A stretch of DNA of 64,000 nt from Nocardioides cavernaquae. Lineage in GTDB: Bacteria; Actinomycetota; Actinomycetes; Propionibacteriales; Nocardioidaceae. Below the pieces are notes generated by a model that was given only the letters and a program-made list of their open reading frames with translations, was not told the origin of the DNA and searched no databases. This document shows, in pieces, positions 51,461 through 58,646 of the stretch. Each line of letters opens with the position of its first letter. The first letter of the stretch is position 1. The stretch is from the NCBI RefSeq assembly GCF_003600895.1, contig NZ_QYRP01000002.1, forward strand, positions 2,356,001 to 2,420,000, written 5' to 3'. The position numbers and the translations under genes are program-made.

Positions 51461-52921
51461 ATGACGCTCTCCACGCTCATCGACCGGCGCGCCATCGACG
51501 ATCCGACCGGTCCAGCCGTCGCCGACTCGGCCCAGAGCCTGACCAACGCCGACCTCCTCGGCCGCGTCCGTGCAGCAGCCGGGCATCTTGCTGACCTGGG
51601 GATCGGCGCTGGGGACGTTGTCGCCCTCAAGCTCACCAACCGTGTCGAGTTCGTCGTGCTCCTCTTCGCCGCCTGGCGCCTCGGCGCGACCGTCACGCCG
51701 ATCAACCCGGCCCTGACAGACGCTGAGAGCGCACGGCAGCTCGACGACTCAAGCGCGAGGTTGCTCGTCGTTGAAGCCGGCGCGCACTCGATCGGCGACA
51801 TCGCCACCCTGTCAGTCGCGGACCTGCGCATGGAGGACGGGCGAGGCGCGGCGCAGCCTGTCGAGGACCCCTCCGCCCTGGCCCTGCTGATCTACACCTC
51901 GGGCACGACTGGCGTGCCCAAGGGGGTCATGCTCGACCACGCCAACCTGGACGCCATGACGTCCATGGGGCGCGATGCCCTCAGGGCCGGTCCAGACGAT
52001 CGTTGCCTGCTGATCCTGCCGCTCTTCCACGTCAACGGGATCGTCGTCAGTGTCCTGACACCGCTCCTCGTCGGGGCCAGTGTCGTCATCGCGGACCGGT
52101 TCAACCCGCAGACGTTCTTCGAGATCCTCGAGAAGGAGCGACCCACCTTCTTCTCCGCCGTTCCCACGATCTACAGCATGCTCGCGGCCCTCCCCGACGA
52201 CGTACGACCAGACACCAGCTCGGTGAGGTTCGCCGTCTGCGGCGCTGCGCCGGCCTCGGCCGAGCTGCTCGCCCGCTTCGAGGACCGCTTCGGGTTTCCG
52301 CTGGTCGAGGGCTATGGGCTCTCCGAAGCCACCTGCGGCTCGACCATCAACCCGGTCGATGGCCCGCGCAAGACTGGCACCGTCGGAAGGGCATTCCCCG
52401 GTCAGGAGCTGCGCATCCTCGGCGCGGACGGCAACGAAGTGGTGACCGGCGAGGCCGGCGAGGTGGAAGTCCGGGGTGACAACGTCATGCGCGGCTATCT
52501 CGGTCGCCCGGAGGAAACTGCCGCCGTCATCAGCAGCGACGGCTGGCTTCGCACCGGAGACGTCGGTCGACTCGATGACGACGGCTACCTCACGCTCGTC
52601 GGCAGGTCCAAGGAGATGATCATCCGCGGCGGCGAGAACATCTACCCCAAGGAGATCGAGGACGTCCTCGCCAGCGACCCTGCCGTCCTCGAGGCCGCTG
52701 TCATCGGCGTACCCGACGAGAAGTGGGGCGAGGTCGTCGTGGCCTTCGTCCAGGCCCGCCCGGGCGCGACGGTCGACATTGACGCACTCCATGCGCGCTG
52801 CAGTGAGCGGCTCAGCGGCTACAAGCGCCCCGCGGTCATCCGCCTTCTGGACATGCTGCCGAAGAGCGCCGTGGGAAAGCTCGACAAGCGGTCGCTGCGT
52901 GACGGGCTTGTGCGCGCGTAA
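51461..52921 (+). CDS. Acyl-CoA ligase (AMP-forming), copy 1
   Basis: A 486-residue adenylate-forming ligase with the ATP motif YTSGTTGVPKGVMLDH, GYGLSEATCGSTINP, and the C-terminal hinge/Lys region GRSKEMIIRGGENIYPKEIE and KSAVGKLDKRSL. It activates an unknown carboxylic acid to its CoA ester. It starts 3 bp after the hydrolase. It is a close relative of the ligase at 60051-61526. Confidence 0.92.
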   Translation: MTLSTLIDRRAIDDPTGPAVADSAQSLTNADLLGRVRAAAGHLADLGIGAGDVVALKLTNRVEFVVLLFAAWRLGATVTPINPALTDAESARQLDDSSARLLVVEAGAHSIGDIATLSVADLRMEDGRGAAQPVEDPSALALLIYTSGTTGVPKGVMLDHANLDAMTSMGRDALRAGPDDRCLLILPLFHVNGIVVSVLTPLLVGASVVIADRFNPQTFFEILEKERPTFFSAVPTIYSMLAALPDDVRPDTSSVRFAVCGAAPASAELLARFEDRFGFPLVEGYGLSEATCGSTINPVDGPRKTGTVGRAFPGQELRILGADGNEVVTGEAGEVEVRGDNVMRGYLGRPEETAAVISSDGWLRTGDVGRLDDDGYLTLVGRSKEMIIRGGENIYPKEIEDVLASDPAVLEAAVIGVPDEKWGEVVVAFVQARPGATVDIDALHARCSERLSGYKRPAVIRLLDMLPKSAVGKLDKRSLRDGLVRA

Positions 52922-52923
52922 CG

Positions 52924-53193
52924 GTGAACGTCTTCAAGCGCTCGTGGGACCTCGACATCGTCGCGGCGGGGTCTCTGGGCGTGTGCCGGTTCGATGACTT
53001 CCAGAGGACCCTCGGCATCTCGCGGAAGGTTCTCTCGGAGCGCCTGAAGTGGCTCACCGGCGCCGGGATCCTGGAGCGGCGGAAGTATCAGAACGCTCCG
53101 GACCGCTACGAATACCTGCTGACCGAAAAGGGGCGTGGCCTGCTGCCGGTTCTCGCCGCGATGAAGCAGTGGGAGGAGCGGTGGGGGCAGTGA
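52924..53193 (+). CDS. Short HxlR-like regulator, copy 2
   Basis: This 89-residue winged-helix protein retains WDLDIVAAGSLGVCRFDDFQ, the recognition helix and wing (GILERRKYQNAPDRYEYLLT). It is shorter than typical HxlR proteins at both ends. GTG 52924 lies 2 bp after the ligase stop, so it is the last gene of the operon. It is paralogous to the 112-residue protein at 39840-40178. Confidence 0.78.
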   Translation: MNVFKRSWDLDIVAAGSLGVCRFDDFQRTLGISRKVLSERLKWLTGAGILERRKYQNAPDRYEYLLTEKGRGLLPVLAAMKQWEERWGQ

Positions 53194-53197
53194 CGGT

Positions 53198-53404
53198 TCA
53201 GAGCAACGCCGCGAGAATCTGTCGCTCGCCGTTCTGGCAGGCGTCATGGCCGATGCTCGACGTGCGGGTGTCGACGTAGGTGGCGCGGTGGAGCCTGGCC
53301 TGCTCCTCCATCCGCGCGTTGAGCCGATCGATGAGGCTCTGGATGTAGGTCGCGTCCTGAGCCCAATCCCCCCTCCGCGAACGGTGCGCAAGCGCTGGGT
53401 CCAT
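53198..53404 (-). pseudogene. Remnant of an SGNH/GDSL hydrolase C-terminus
   Basis: A 68-codon open frame ends in THYIQ-like sequence (ATYIQSLIDRLNARMEEQAR) and YVDTRTSSIGHDACQ, which looks like the C-terminal catalytic Asp-His block (D...xIGHD) of actinobacterial SGNH lipases/esterases. The upstream two-thirds, including the catalytic Ser, is missing, and the frame cannot be extended through 53404-53521. It is thus a decayed gene. The 53194-53521 region otherwise holds the two operator palindromes and a promoter. Confidence 0.6.
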
Positions 53405-53411
53405 CGCATTT

Positions 53412-53431
53412 CAGTGCACAAATGTGCACTG
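53412..53431. promoter_or_regulatory. Operator 1 upstream of the reductase-desaturase unit
   Basis: Perfect palindrome CAGTGCACA-AA-TGTGCACTG: arms 53412-53420 and 53423-53431. It shares the pattern AGTGnACA-N2-TGTnCACT with operator 2 at 53490-53507. The form resembles TetR-type operators of fatty acid desaturase genes (DesT-like AGTGAAC...GTTnACT). Confidence 0.75.
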
Positions 53432-53455
53432 TATCGAGGATCACGTCGACATCGC

Positions 53456-53485
53456 TTGGCGTGGCTCGCACGCATGGCCTAACTT
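53456..53485 (+). promoter_or_regulatory. Possible promoter between the two operators
   Basis: TTGGCG (53456-53461) and TAACTT (53480-53485) have an 18-bp spacer. The box pair lies between operators 1 and 2, so a repressor bound to both could close off the promoter. Confidence 0.45.
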
Positions 53486-53489
53486 CATT

Positions 53490-53507
53490 AGTGCACACCT
53501 GTTCACT
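53490..53507. promoter_or_regulatory. Operator 2 upstream of the reductase-desaturase unit
   Basis: AGTGCACA (53490-53497) - CC - TGTTCACT (53500-53507): the same palindrome as operator 1 with one mismatch. It is 14 bp upstream of the ATG at 53522, next to the AAAGGAG ribosome site. Centres of the two operators are 77 bp apart. Confidence 0.75.
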
Positions 53508-53521
53508 GAAAGGAGCCGGGC

Positions 53522-54637
53522 ATGTCGCTCATCGCTCAGAGGCTGACGTCGTCAGCGCTTGCTCGTCGCGTGCTGAACTCGTCCTTCGCCGCAGCGCTCA
53601 CCACGCCCCACGGCGTCGACCGCTACGTCGAGATGATCGACCCGCTGTGGTCCAGCACCGAGATCCGCGCCGAGGTCACCGAGGTCGAGCGGAAGACCGC
53701 CGACTCCGTGACGCTGACGCTGCGGCCCAACAGCCTCTTCAACGGCTTCAAGGCAGGCCAGTTCGTCAAGCTCTCCGTCGAGATCGACGGCATCCGTCGC
53801 ACTCGCTGCTACTCGCCGGCGAACTCCCAGTTCCGCCGCGACGGCCAGATCGAGCTGACCATCAAGGTCGACCCGAACGGCCTGGTCTCCCCGTGGCTGC
53901 TGGCCAACGCGAAGCCCGGGATGATCGTGCAGGTCTCGCAGGCGCAGGGTGAGTTCTTCATCCCGCTGCCGCACCCGCGCAGCATCCTGCTGATCAGCGG
54001 CGGCTCCGGCATCACTCCGGTGATGTCGATGCTCCGCACGCTCACCGAGCGCGCCTACATCGGCAAGGTCACCTTCCTGCACTACTCCTTCACCGAGGAC
54101 GACGTGATCTACCGCAAGGAGATCGCCGAGATCGAGGAGAAGTACGAGGGCATCCGCATCATCCGCGCCTACACCAACGCGGACAACGGTGACCTCCAGG
54201 GCTTCTTCAGCCGTGAGCACCTGGTCGCTGCCGACAAGCACTTCGCCGAGGCCGAGACCTTCCTCTGTGGCCCGATGCCGCTGATGGACGGCGTCCGCGC
54301 CGTGTTCGAGGCCGAGGGCATCTCCGACCGCCTCCACCTCGAGCAGTTCGCGGCGCCGACGCGCACCGTAGCCACCGACGAGGCGACCGGAACCCTGACG
54401 TTCGGCGCCTCGGAGGTCGAGGTCGAGAACAACGGCCAGACCATCCTCGAGCAGGCAGAAGCTGCCGGCCTGACGCCGGACTACGGCTGCCGGATCGGCA
54501 TCTGCAACACCTGCGTGTTCAAGAAGGACTCAGGTACGACGCGCAACGTCCTGACCGGCGAGATCGACAGCGACGAAGACGTGAACATCAAGACCTGCAT
54601 CTCGGCGCCCTGCGGCGACGTGTCCATCGCCCTCTGA
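53522..54637 (+). CDS. Ferredoxin reductase of the acyl desaturase (Rv3230c-like)
   Basis: A 371-residue FAD/2Fe-2S oxidoreductase. It has a flavin domain (RRTRCYSPANSQFRRDG), an NAD(P)H domain (LISGGSGITPVMSMLRTL, FLCGPMPLMDGV) and a C-terminal ferredoxin with Cys 323, 328, 331 and 359. In mycobacteria the homologous partner of DesA3 supplies electrons to the membrane stearoyl-CoA desaturase. It is followed after 28 bp by the desaturase. Expression is probably controlled by two copies of one palindromic operator. Confidence 0.9.
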   Translation: MSLIAQRLTSSALARRVLNSSFAAALTTPHGVDRYVEMIDPLWSSTEIRAEVTEVERKTADSVTLTLRPNSLFNGFKAGQFVKLSVEIDGIRRTRCYSPANSQFRRDGQIELTIKVDPNGLVSPWLLANAKPGMIVQVSQAQGEFFIPLPHPRSILLISGGSGITPVMSMLRTLTERAYIGKVTFLHYSFTEDDVIYRKEIAEIEEKYEGIRIIRAYTNADNGDLQGFFSREHLVAADKHFAEAETFLCGPMPLMDGVRAVFEAEGISDRLHLEQFAAPTRTVATDEATGTLTFGASEVEVENNGQTILEQAEAAGLTPDYGCRIGICNTCVFKKDSGTTRNVLTGEIDSDEDVNIKTCISAPCGDVSIAL

Positions 54638-54665
54638 CCACCACCTGACTTTCCAAGGAGCCATC

Positions 54666-55787
54666 ATGAGCACCGCTACCGCTACCAAGCCCGCTGTTGC
54701 TGCTGCCCCCACGTCGGGCAAGAAGCTGACCCCCGAGCAGATCGAGGCCTTCGGCAAGGAGCTGGACGACCTGCGCGCCCGCATCGTCGCCGACCTGGGC
54801 GAGAAGGACGCGGACTACATCCGCGACATCGTTGCCAAGCAGAAGAAGCTCGAGCTCACCGGCCGCGCGCTGCTGTGGGCCGGCTGGTTCCCGCCGGCGT
54901 TCGTCGGTGGCGTCGCCGCCCTCTCCCTGTCGAAGATCATCGACAACATGGAGATCGGCCACAACATCATGCACGGCCAGTACGACTTCATGAACGACCC
55001 GGCGTACACGTCGAAGAACTTCGACTGGGACAACACGATCCACGCCGACTCGTGGCTGTACACGCACAACTACATCCACCACACGTTCACGAACATCTAC
55101 GGCAAGGACCACGACGCCGAGGGCTATGGCGTCATGCGGATGAGCGAAGAGCAGCCGTGGCACCCGATCTGGCTGCTGAACCCGGTCTTCTGTGGCCTGC
55201 TGCAGACGTTCTTCCAGTGGGGCACCGCGATCCAGGAGTTCGAGACCGAGAAGGTCTTCAAGGGCGAGCGCACTCTGGCGGACCTCAAGCCCGCCTTCGC
55301 CCGCTTCAAGGAGAAGGCCCTCAAGCAGGCGCTGAAGGACTACGTCCTCTTCCCGGCCCTCTCCGGCCCGGGTGCGCCGTTCACCTTCGCCGGCAACGCG
55401 CTGGCCAACCTGACGCGCAACCTGTGGGCCTCGTCGGTCATCTGGTGTGGCCACTTCCCCGAGGACGTGGAGATCTTCACGGTCGCGGAGACCGAGGACG
55501 AGAGCCACGCCGAGTGGTACTACCGCCAGATCCGCGGCTCGGCGAACTTCACGGGCAGCAAGACGGTCGACATGCTCTCGGGCAACCTGAGCCACCAGAT
55601 CGAGCACCACCTCTTCCCGGACATCCCGGCGTACCGCTACAAGGAGATCTCCGTCGAGGTCAAGGCGCTCTGCGAGAAGTACGGCGTGCCGTACCACCAG
55701 GACACGATGGTCAACCAGCTCCTCAGCGTCTACAAGAAGGTCTACAAGCTCTCCCTCCCGGACAGCTTCTGGACCAAGTCCAAGTAG
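54666..55787 (+). CDS. Membrane acyl-CoA desaturase (DesA3-like)
   Basis: This 373-residue di-iron desaturase has the His boxes HNIMH (99-103), HNYIHH (134-139) and HQIEHH (310-315). Membrane helices surround the boxes. It likely introduces a cis double bond into long-chain acyl-CoA with electrons from the preceding reductase. After the TAG stop (55785-55787) the same frame runs on for 22 codons with strong GC3 bias to TGA 55854-55856, so the present C-terminus may be a recent truncation. It is the second gene of the unit. Confidence 0.93.
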   Translation: MSTATATKPAVAAAPTSGKKLTPEQIEAFGKELDDLRARIVADLGEKDADYIRDIVAKQKKLELTGRALLWAGWFPPAFVGGVAALSLSKIIDNMEIGHNIMHGQYDFMNDPAYTSKNFDWDNTIHADSWLYTHNYIHHTFTNIYGKDHDAEGYGVMRMSEEQPWHPIWLLNPVFCGLLQTFFQWGTAIQEFETEKVFKGERTLADLKPAFARFKEKALKQALKDYVLFPALSGPGAPFTFAGNALANLTRNLWASSVIWCGHFPEDVEIFTVAETEDESHAEWYYRQIRGSANFTGSKTVDMLSGNLSHQIEHHLFPDIPAYRYKEISVEVKALCEKYGVPYHQDTMVNQLLSVYKKVYKLSLPDSFWTKSK

Positions 55788-55859
55788 GCAGGCATCGCCG
55801 AGATCGTCACCTTCCCGCTGCGCAGCATGAAGCAGAAGCAGACGACCGCCGCCTGAGGC

Positions 55860-55919
55860 GCGGGGGCGTACTGTCGAAGGTCGGAGCCATTCAGGCTCCC
55901 TCTCAGAGAGAACCCCCGC
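55860..55919 (+). promoter_or_regulatory. Nested inverted repeats in the leader of the AlaDH-like gene
   Basis: Outer arms GCGGGGG (55860-55866) and CCCCCGC (55913-55919, ending next to the ATG) enclose an inner stem GGAGCC/GGCTCC (55883-55888 with 55894-55899). The structure may end desaturase transcription or limit ribosome access to the next gene. Confidence 0.45.
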
Positions 55920-57101
55920 ATGAGCGACACGTCGCCGCGCCAGAACATCCTCACGACGCAAGAACCGACGTTGCTGGGGCTGGGGGTCATCGGCTCGTCG
56001 GCCAAGGAGAACGAGCACCGGCTGCCGATCCACCCCGAGCACATCCCGCACCTCGACGCGGATCTGCGGGCACGCATCACGCTGGAGCACGGGTACGGCG
56101 CGAAGTTCGGCGTCGCGGACGCGTCGCTGCGCGAGTATGTCGCCGGGTTCGCATCGCGCGAGGAGCTTCTGACGAGCTCCGATGTCGTTCTGCTGCCCAA
56201 GCCGCAGCTCTCGGACCTGGAGGCGATGCGTCCCGGGACCGTGCTGTGGGGCTGGCCGCACTGCGTCCAGGATGCCGAGCTCACCCAGGTCGCGATCGAC
56301 CGTCGCCTGACCCTGATCGCCTTCGAGGCGATGAACCACTGGACGCGTGACGGCGCGGTCGGGCTGCACGTCTTCCACAAGAACAACGAACTGGCCGGAT
56401 ACTGCTCGGTCCTCCATGCGCTCGAGATTGCCGGGCTGACCGGGGACTACGGCCGCCGGCTCAGCGCGGTGGTCATCGGGTTCGGAGCGACAGCGCGAGG
56501 CGCTGTGACCGCGCTCAACGCACACGGCGTACATGAGGTTGCGGTGCTGACGAACCGGGGCGTGGCAGCGGTGGGGTCGCCCATCCACTCCGTGCGGATC
56601 CGGCAGTTCGAGCACGACCCGGACGGCGAGAGTGACGTGATCACCGAGCGAGGGCGCGAGCCGCTGCCGGCCTACCTCGCCGAGAACGACATCGTCGTCA
56701 ACTGCACCTTCCAGGACACCGACAACCCGCTGGTCTACCTGCACGACCACGACATGGCTGCGTTCCGTCCGGGCAGCCTGATCGTCGACGTGTCCTGCGA
56801 TCTGGGGATGGGCTTCAGCTTCGCGCGCCCCACGAGCTTCGACGAGCCGACGTTCGTGGTGGGGGAGAACGTCCTCTACTACGGCGTCGACCACTCGCCT
56901 TCCTACCTGTGGAACTCAGCGACCTGGGAGAACAGCAACGCGCTGATCCCGTTCGTCCGGCGCGTGCTCGAGGGCGGCGCAGCATGGGACGCGGACGAGA
57001 CGCTGAGCCGGGCCATCGAGGTCCGCGAGGGCCGGGTCGTCAACCCAGCGGTCCTGTCGTTCCAGGGGCGAGAGGTCGAGGCGCCCTTCCGGATTGCGTG
57101 A
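55920..57101 (+). CDS. Alanine dehydrogenase / PNT-family NAD(P)-dependent enzyme
   Basis: A 393-residue protein of the AlaDH/transhydrogenase N- and C-domain family. The N-terminal part has KENEHRLPIHPEHI (catalytic Arg/Lys region), FAREELLTSSDVVLLPKP and the nucleotide-binding VVIGFGATARGAVTALNA. The best known relatives are N5-(carboxyethyl)ornithine synthase and lysine/alanine dehydrogenases. The substrate, an amino acid or imine, is unknown. It stands alone after the desaturase unit; a palindrome (57139-57154) follows its stop. Confidence 0.78.
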   Translation: MSDTSPRQNILTTQEPTLLGLGVIGSSAKENEHRLPIHPEHIPHLDADLRARITLEHGYGAKFGVADASLREYVAGFASREELLTSSDVVLLPKPQLSDLEAMRPGTVLWGWPHCVQDAELTQVAIDRRLTLIAFEAMNHWTRDGAVGLHVFHKNNELAGYCSVLHALEIAGLTGDYGRRLSAVVIGFGATARGAVTALNAHGVHEVAVLTNRGVAAVGSPIHSVRIRQFEHDPDGESDVITERGREPLPAYLAENDIVVNCTFQDTDNPLVYLHDHDMAAFRPGSLIVDVSCDLGMGFSFARPTSFDEPTFVVGENVLYYGVDHSPSYLWNSATWENSNALIPFVRRVLEGGAAWDADETLSRAIEVREGRVVNPAVLSFQGREVEAPFRIA

Positions 57102-57138
57102 GGGCGCGGTCCCGGATGAGCCCTGCGCGCGAGGCACG

Positions 57139-57154
57139 TGTGGGAGGTCCCACA
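57139..57154. repeat. Perfect inverted repeat after the AlaDH-like gene
   Basis: TGTGGGA-GG-TCCCACA (57139-57154). With a 2-bp centre it is more like an operator than a terminator. The 57102-57367 gap otherwise holds the cold shock promoter and leader. Confidence 0.5.
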
Positions 57155-57202
57155 ACATTCGGAATGCGCCGAAGCCCCGAAAGCGTCGCTCATGCCCTAT
57201 CG

Positions 57203-57367
57203 TTGCTCTTGTTGAAGGGATGGCTCTGTAAGTCATCCTGGCCGCACACGATGCGCGGCTTGTATCTCGCACTTCCTGGTTTTCGGTTCGCTGGACATCA
57301 GCACAGGTAGATGTCTTCAGCGGCTCGGGGCACGTTGCCCCTGGCACGTAAAACAAAGGAAATCATC
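57203..57367 (+). promoter_or_regulatory. Probable promoter and long leader of the cold shock gene
   Basis: TTGCTC (57203-57208) and TGTAAG (57227-57232), 18 bp apart, precede about 130 nt of leader, a length typical of cold shock mRNAs. A stem GGGGCA/TGCCCC (57327-57332 with 57336-57341) lies just before an AAAGGAAA ribosome site. Confidence 0.45.
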
Positions 57368-57571
57368 ATGGCTCAGGGCACCGTCAAGTGGTTCAACGCT
57401 GAAAAGGGCTTCGGCTTCATCGCTCAGGATGGTGGCGGCGAGGACGTGTTCGTTCACTACTCCGCGATCCAGACCAACGGCTACAAGTCGCTGGACGAGA
57501 ACCAGAAGGTCGAGTTCGACCTCGCCGCTGGCCCCAAGGGTCCGCAGGCTGAGAACGTTCGCGTTTCCTGA
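57368..57571 (+). CDS. cspA: Cold shock protein
   Basis: A 67-residue cold shock domain protein that matches CspA-type chaperones along its full length: [15 protein letters not shown] (RNP1), DVFVHYSAI (RNP2) and a GPQAENV end. It binds single-stranded RNA/DNA and prevents secondary structure at low temperature or in growth transitions. The start is ATG 57368 with AAAGGAAA upstream. A good terminator follows (57581-57614), so it is monocistronic. Confidence 0.97.
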   Translation: MAQGTVKWFNAEKGFGFIAQDGGGEDVFVHYSAIQTNGYKSLDENQKVEFDLAAGPKGPQAENVRVS

Positions 57572-57580
57572 TTTCTCTCG

Positions 57581-57614
57581 ACGAGCCCCGACCGCTTCGG
57601 CGGGCGGGGCTCGT
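57581..57614 (+). terminator. Terminator of the cold shock gene
   Basis: ACGAGCCCCG (57581-57590) pairs with CGGGGCTCGT (57605-57614), followed by a T-rich TGTGCATTTTG. It lies 10 bp after the stop. Confidence 0.85.
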
Positions 57615-57684
57615 TGTGCATTTTGCGGATGTCCGTCGCGGCGGTGTTCGCCCGAACGGGGCGATCGTCGGTTAGCGTCCGAGG

Positions 57685-58086
57685 ATGGACAGCAATGGGC
57701 ACCGCAACCCGTCCGAGGTCGATGAGGACCGCAACTGGTTCGACAAGCTCGCCTCGCGTGCGCACGACGTCGCGTCGCGCGACATCTTCTTCCTGATCAT
57801 CGTCGGGCTCACGGTGTTGTGGGCACCGAGCTACTTCCTGATGCACAAGCTCGATCACTGGTACATCGCCTTCGTGCTCCCGGCCGAGATCGTCACGCTC
57901 TTCCTGGTGGTCCTGCTGGAGAACCACAACCGGCGCTCGGAGCAGGCTCTGCACCGCAAGCTGGACGCCTTCGCCGTGGCACTCGCGGCCATCGCCGCGG
58001 AGTCGTCCTCTGCGGAGGTTCGCCAGCACGCCGAGGAGCTCCGGGCTGCGGTCGGCCTGCAGGATCGCGAGAGCACGGACGACTGA
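57685..58086 (+). CDS. Low-affinity iron permease-family membrane protein
   Basis: A 133-residue protein with two membrane helices. The pattern FDKLASRAHDVASRDIFFLIIVGLTVLWA ... TLFLVVLLENHNRRSEQALHRKLDAF matches the PF04120-type small membrane protein named after yeast Fet4, although bacterial members are unproven as iron transporters. The N- and C-termini are polar. It is 17 bp upstream of another small membrane protein gene. Confidence 0.7.
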   Translation: MDSNGHRNPSEVDEDRNWFDKLASRAHDVASRDIFFLIIVGLTVLWAPSYFLMHKLDHWYIAFVLPAEIVTLFLVVLLENHNRRSEQALHRKLDAFAVALAAIAAESSSAEVRQHAEELRAAVGLQDRESTDD

Positions 58087-58103
58087 AACCGTAGGATCCG
58101 CGC

Positions 58104-58646
58104 ATGGAAGCGGCGGCGGATCGGTATCACATCAATCCGGAGACCGGTCTGCCCAACAAGTGCCTCGATGGTGATCACTGCACCTTCGGCGGCGACCCGT
58201 TCCACTACCCCGACAGGCACGATGCCCAGGTGGCCTGGCAGGCGCGGCAGCTCGAGCGCGGCATCCTCGCCTACCGCAACGTGATGCGGGCGAAGGAGAA
58301 GGAAGAAGAGGACGCCGCGCTCGCCAAGGTCGCGGGCAACGCCAAGGGCCTCTCGAAGAAGCTCTCCTGGGGCGTCGCCCGCTCGATCCTGGTCAAGAAC
58401 ATCTCCAAGTACGTCGTGAACTTCCTCGGCGTCTTCATCGCGTACGCCGTGGCGTCGGGCAAGTGGCTCAGCGAGGACTGGATCCGGCGGCTGCTCCCGA
58501 CGATCGCGACCGTCGTACTCGTGGCGCTCCTGACCTGGTTCGGCCTCAAGCTCTACAAGGGGAGCAAGGAGGCAGCGGTCGTCGTCAAACGGCGCACCAG
58601 GGCTACCGGTGCAGGACCTCGGGTCCGAGCCACTCGCAGGCGATGA
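58104..58646 (+). CDS. Membrane protein with N-terminal phage-type Cys/His motif
   Basis: This 180-residue protein begins YHINPETGLPNKCLDGDHC followed by TFGGDPFHYPDRHDA. This His/Cys motif (Cys20, Cys26, His34, His39) is known to me from phage-encoded and ADP-ribosyltransferase-linked proteins of actinobacteria, where it is followed by other domains. Here it is joined to a charged linker and two membrane helices (about residues 110-130 and 135-155). The C-terminal basic tail overlaps the convergent PucR gene by 44 bp. Function unknown. Confidence 0.65.
   Translation: MEAAADRYHINPETGLPNKCLDGDHCTFGGDPFHYPDRHDAQVAWQARQLERGILAYRNVMRAKEKEEEDAALAKVAGNAKGLSKKLSWGVARSILVKNISKYVVNFLGVFIAYAVASGKWLSEDWIRRLLPTIATVVLVALLTWFGLKLYKGSKEAAVVVKRRTRATGAGPRVRATRRR

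Noticed and set aside
54588..56894. 768-codon open frame on the minus strand
   Set aside because: It is the mirror of the desaturase and AlaDH-like genes; Val/Asp/Arg/Glu-rich with no motif.
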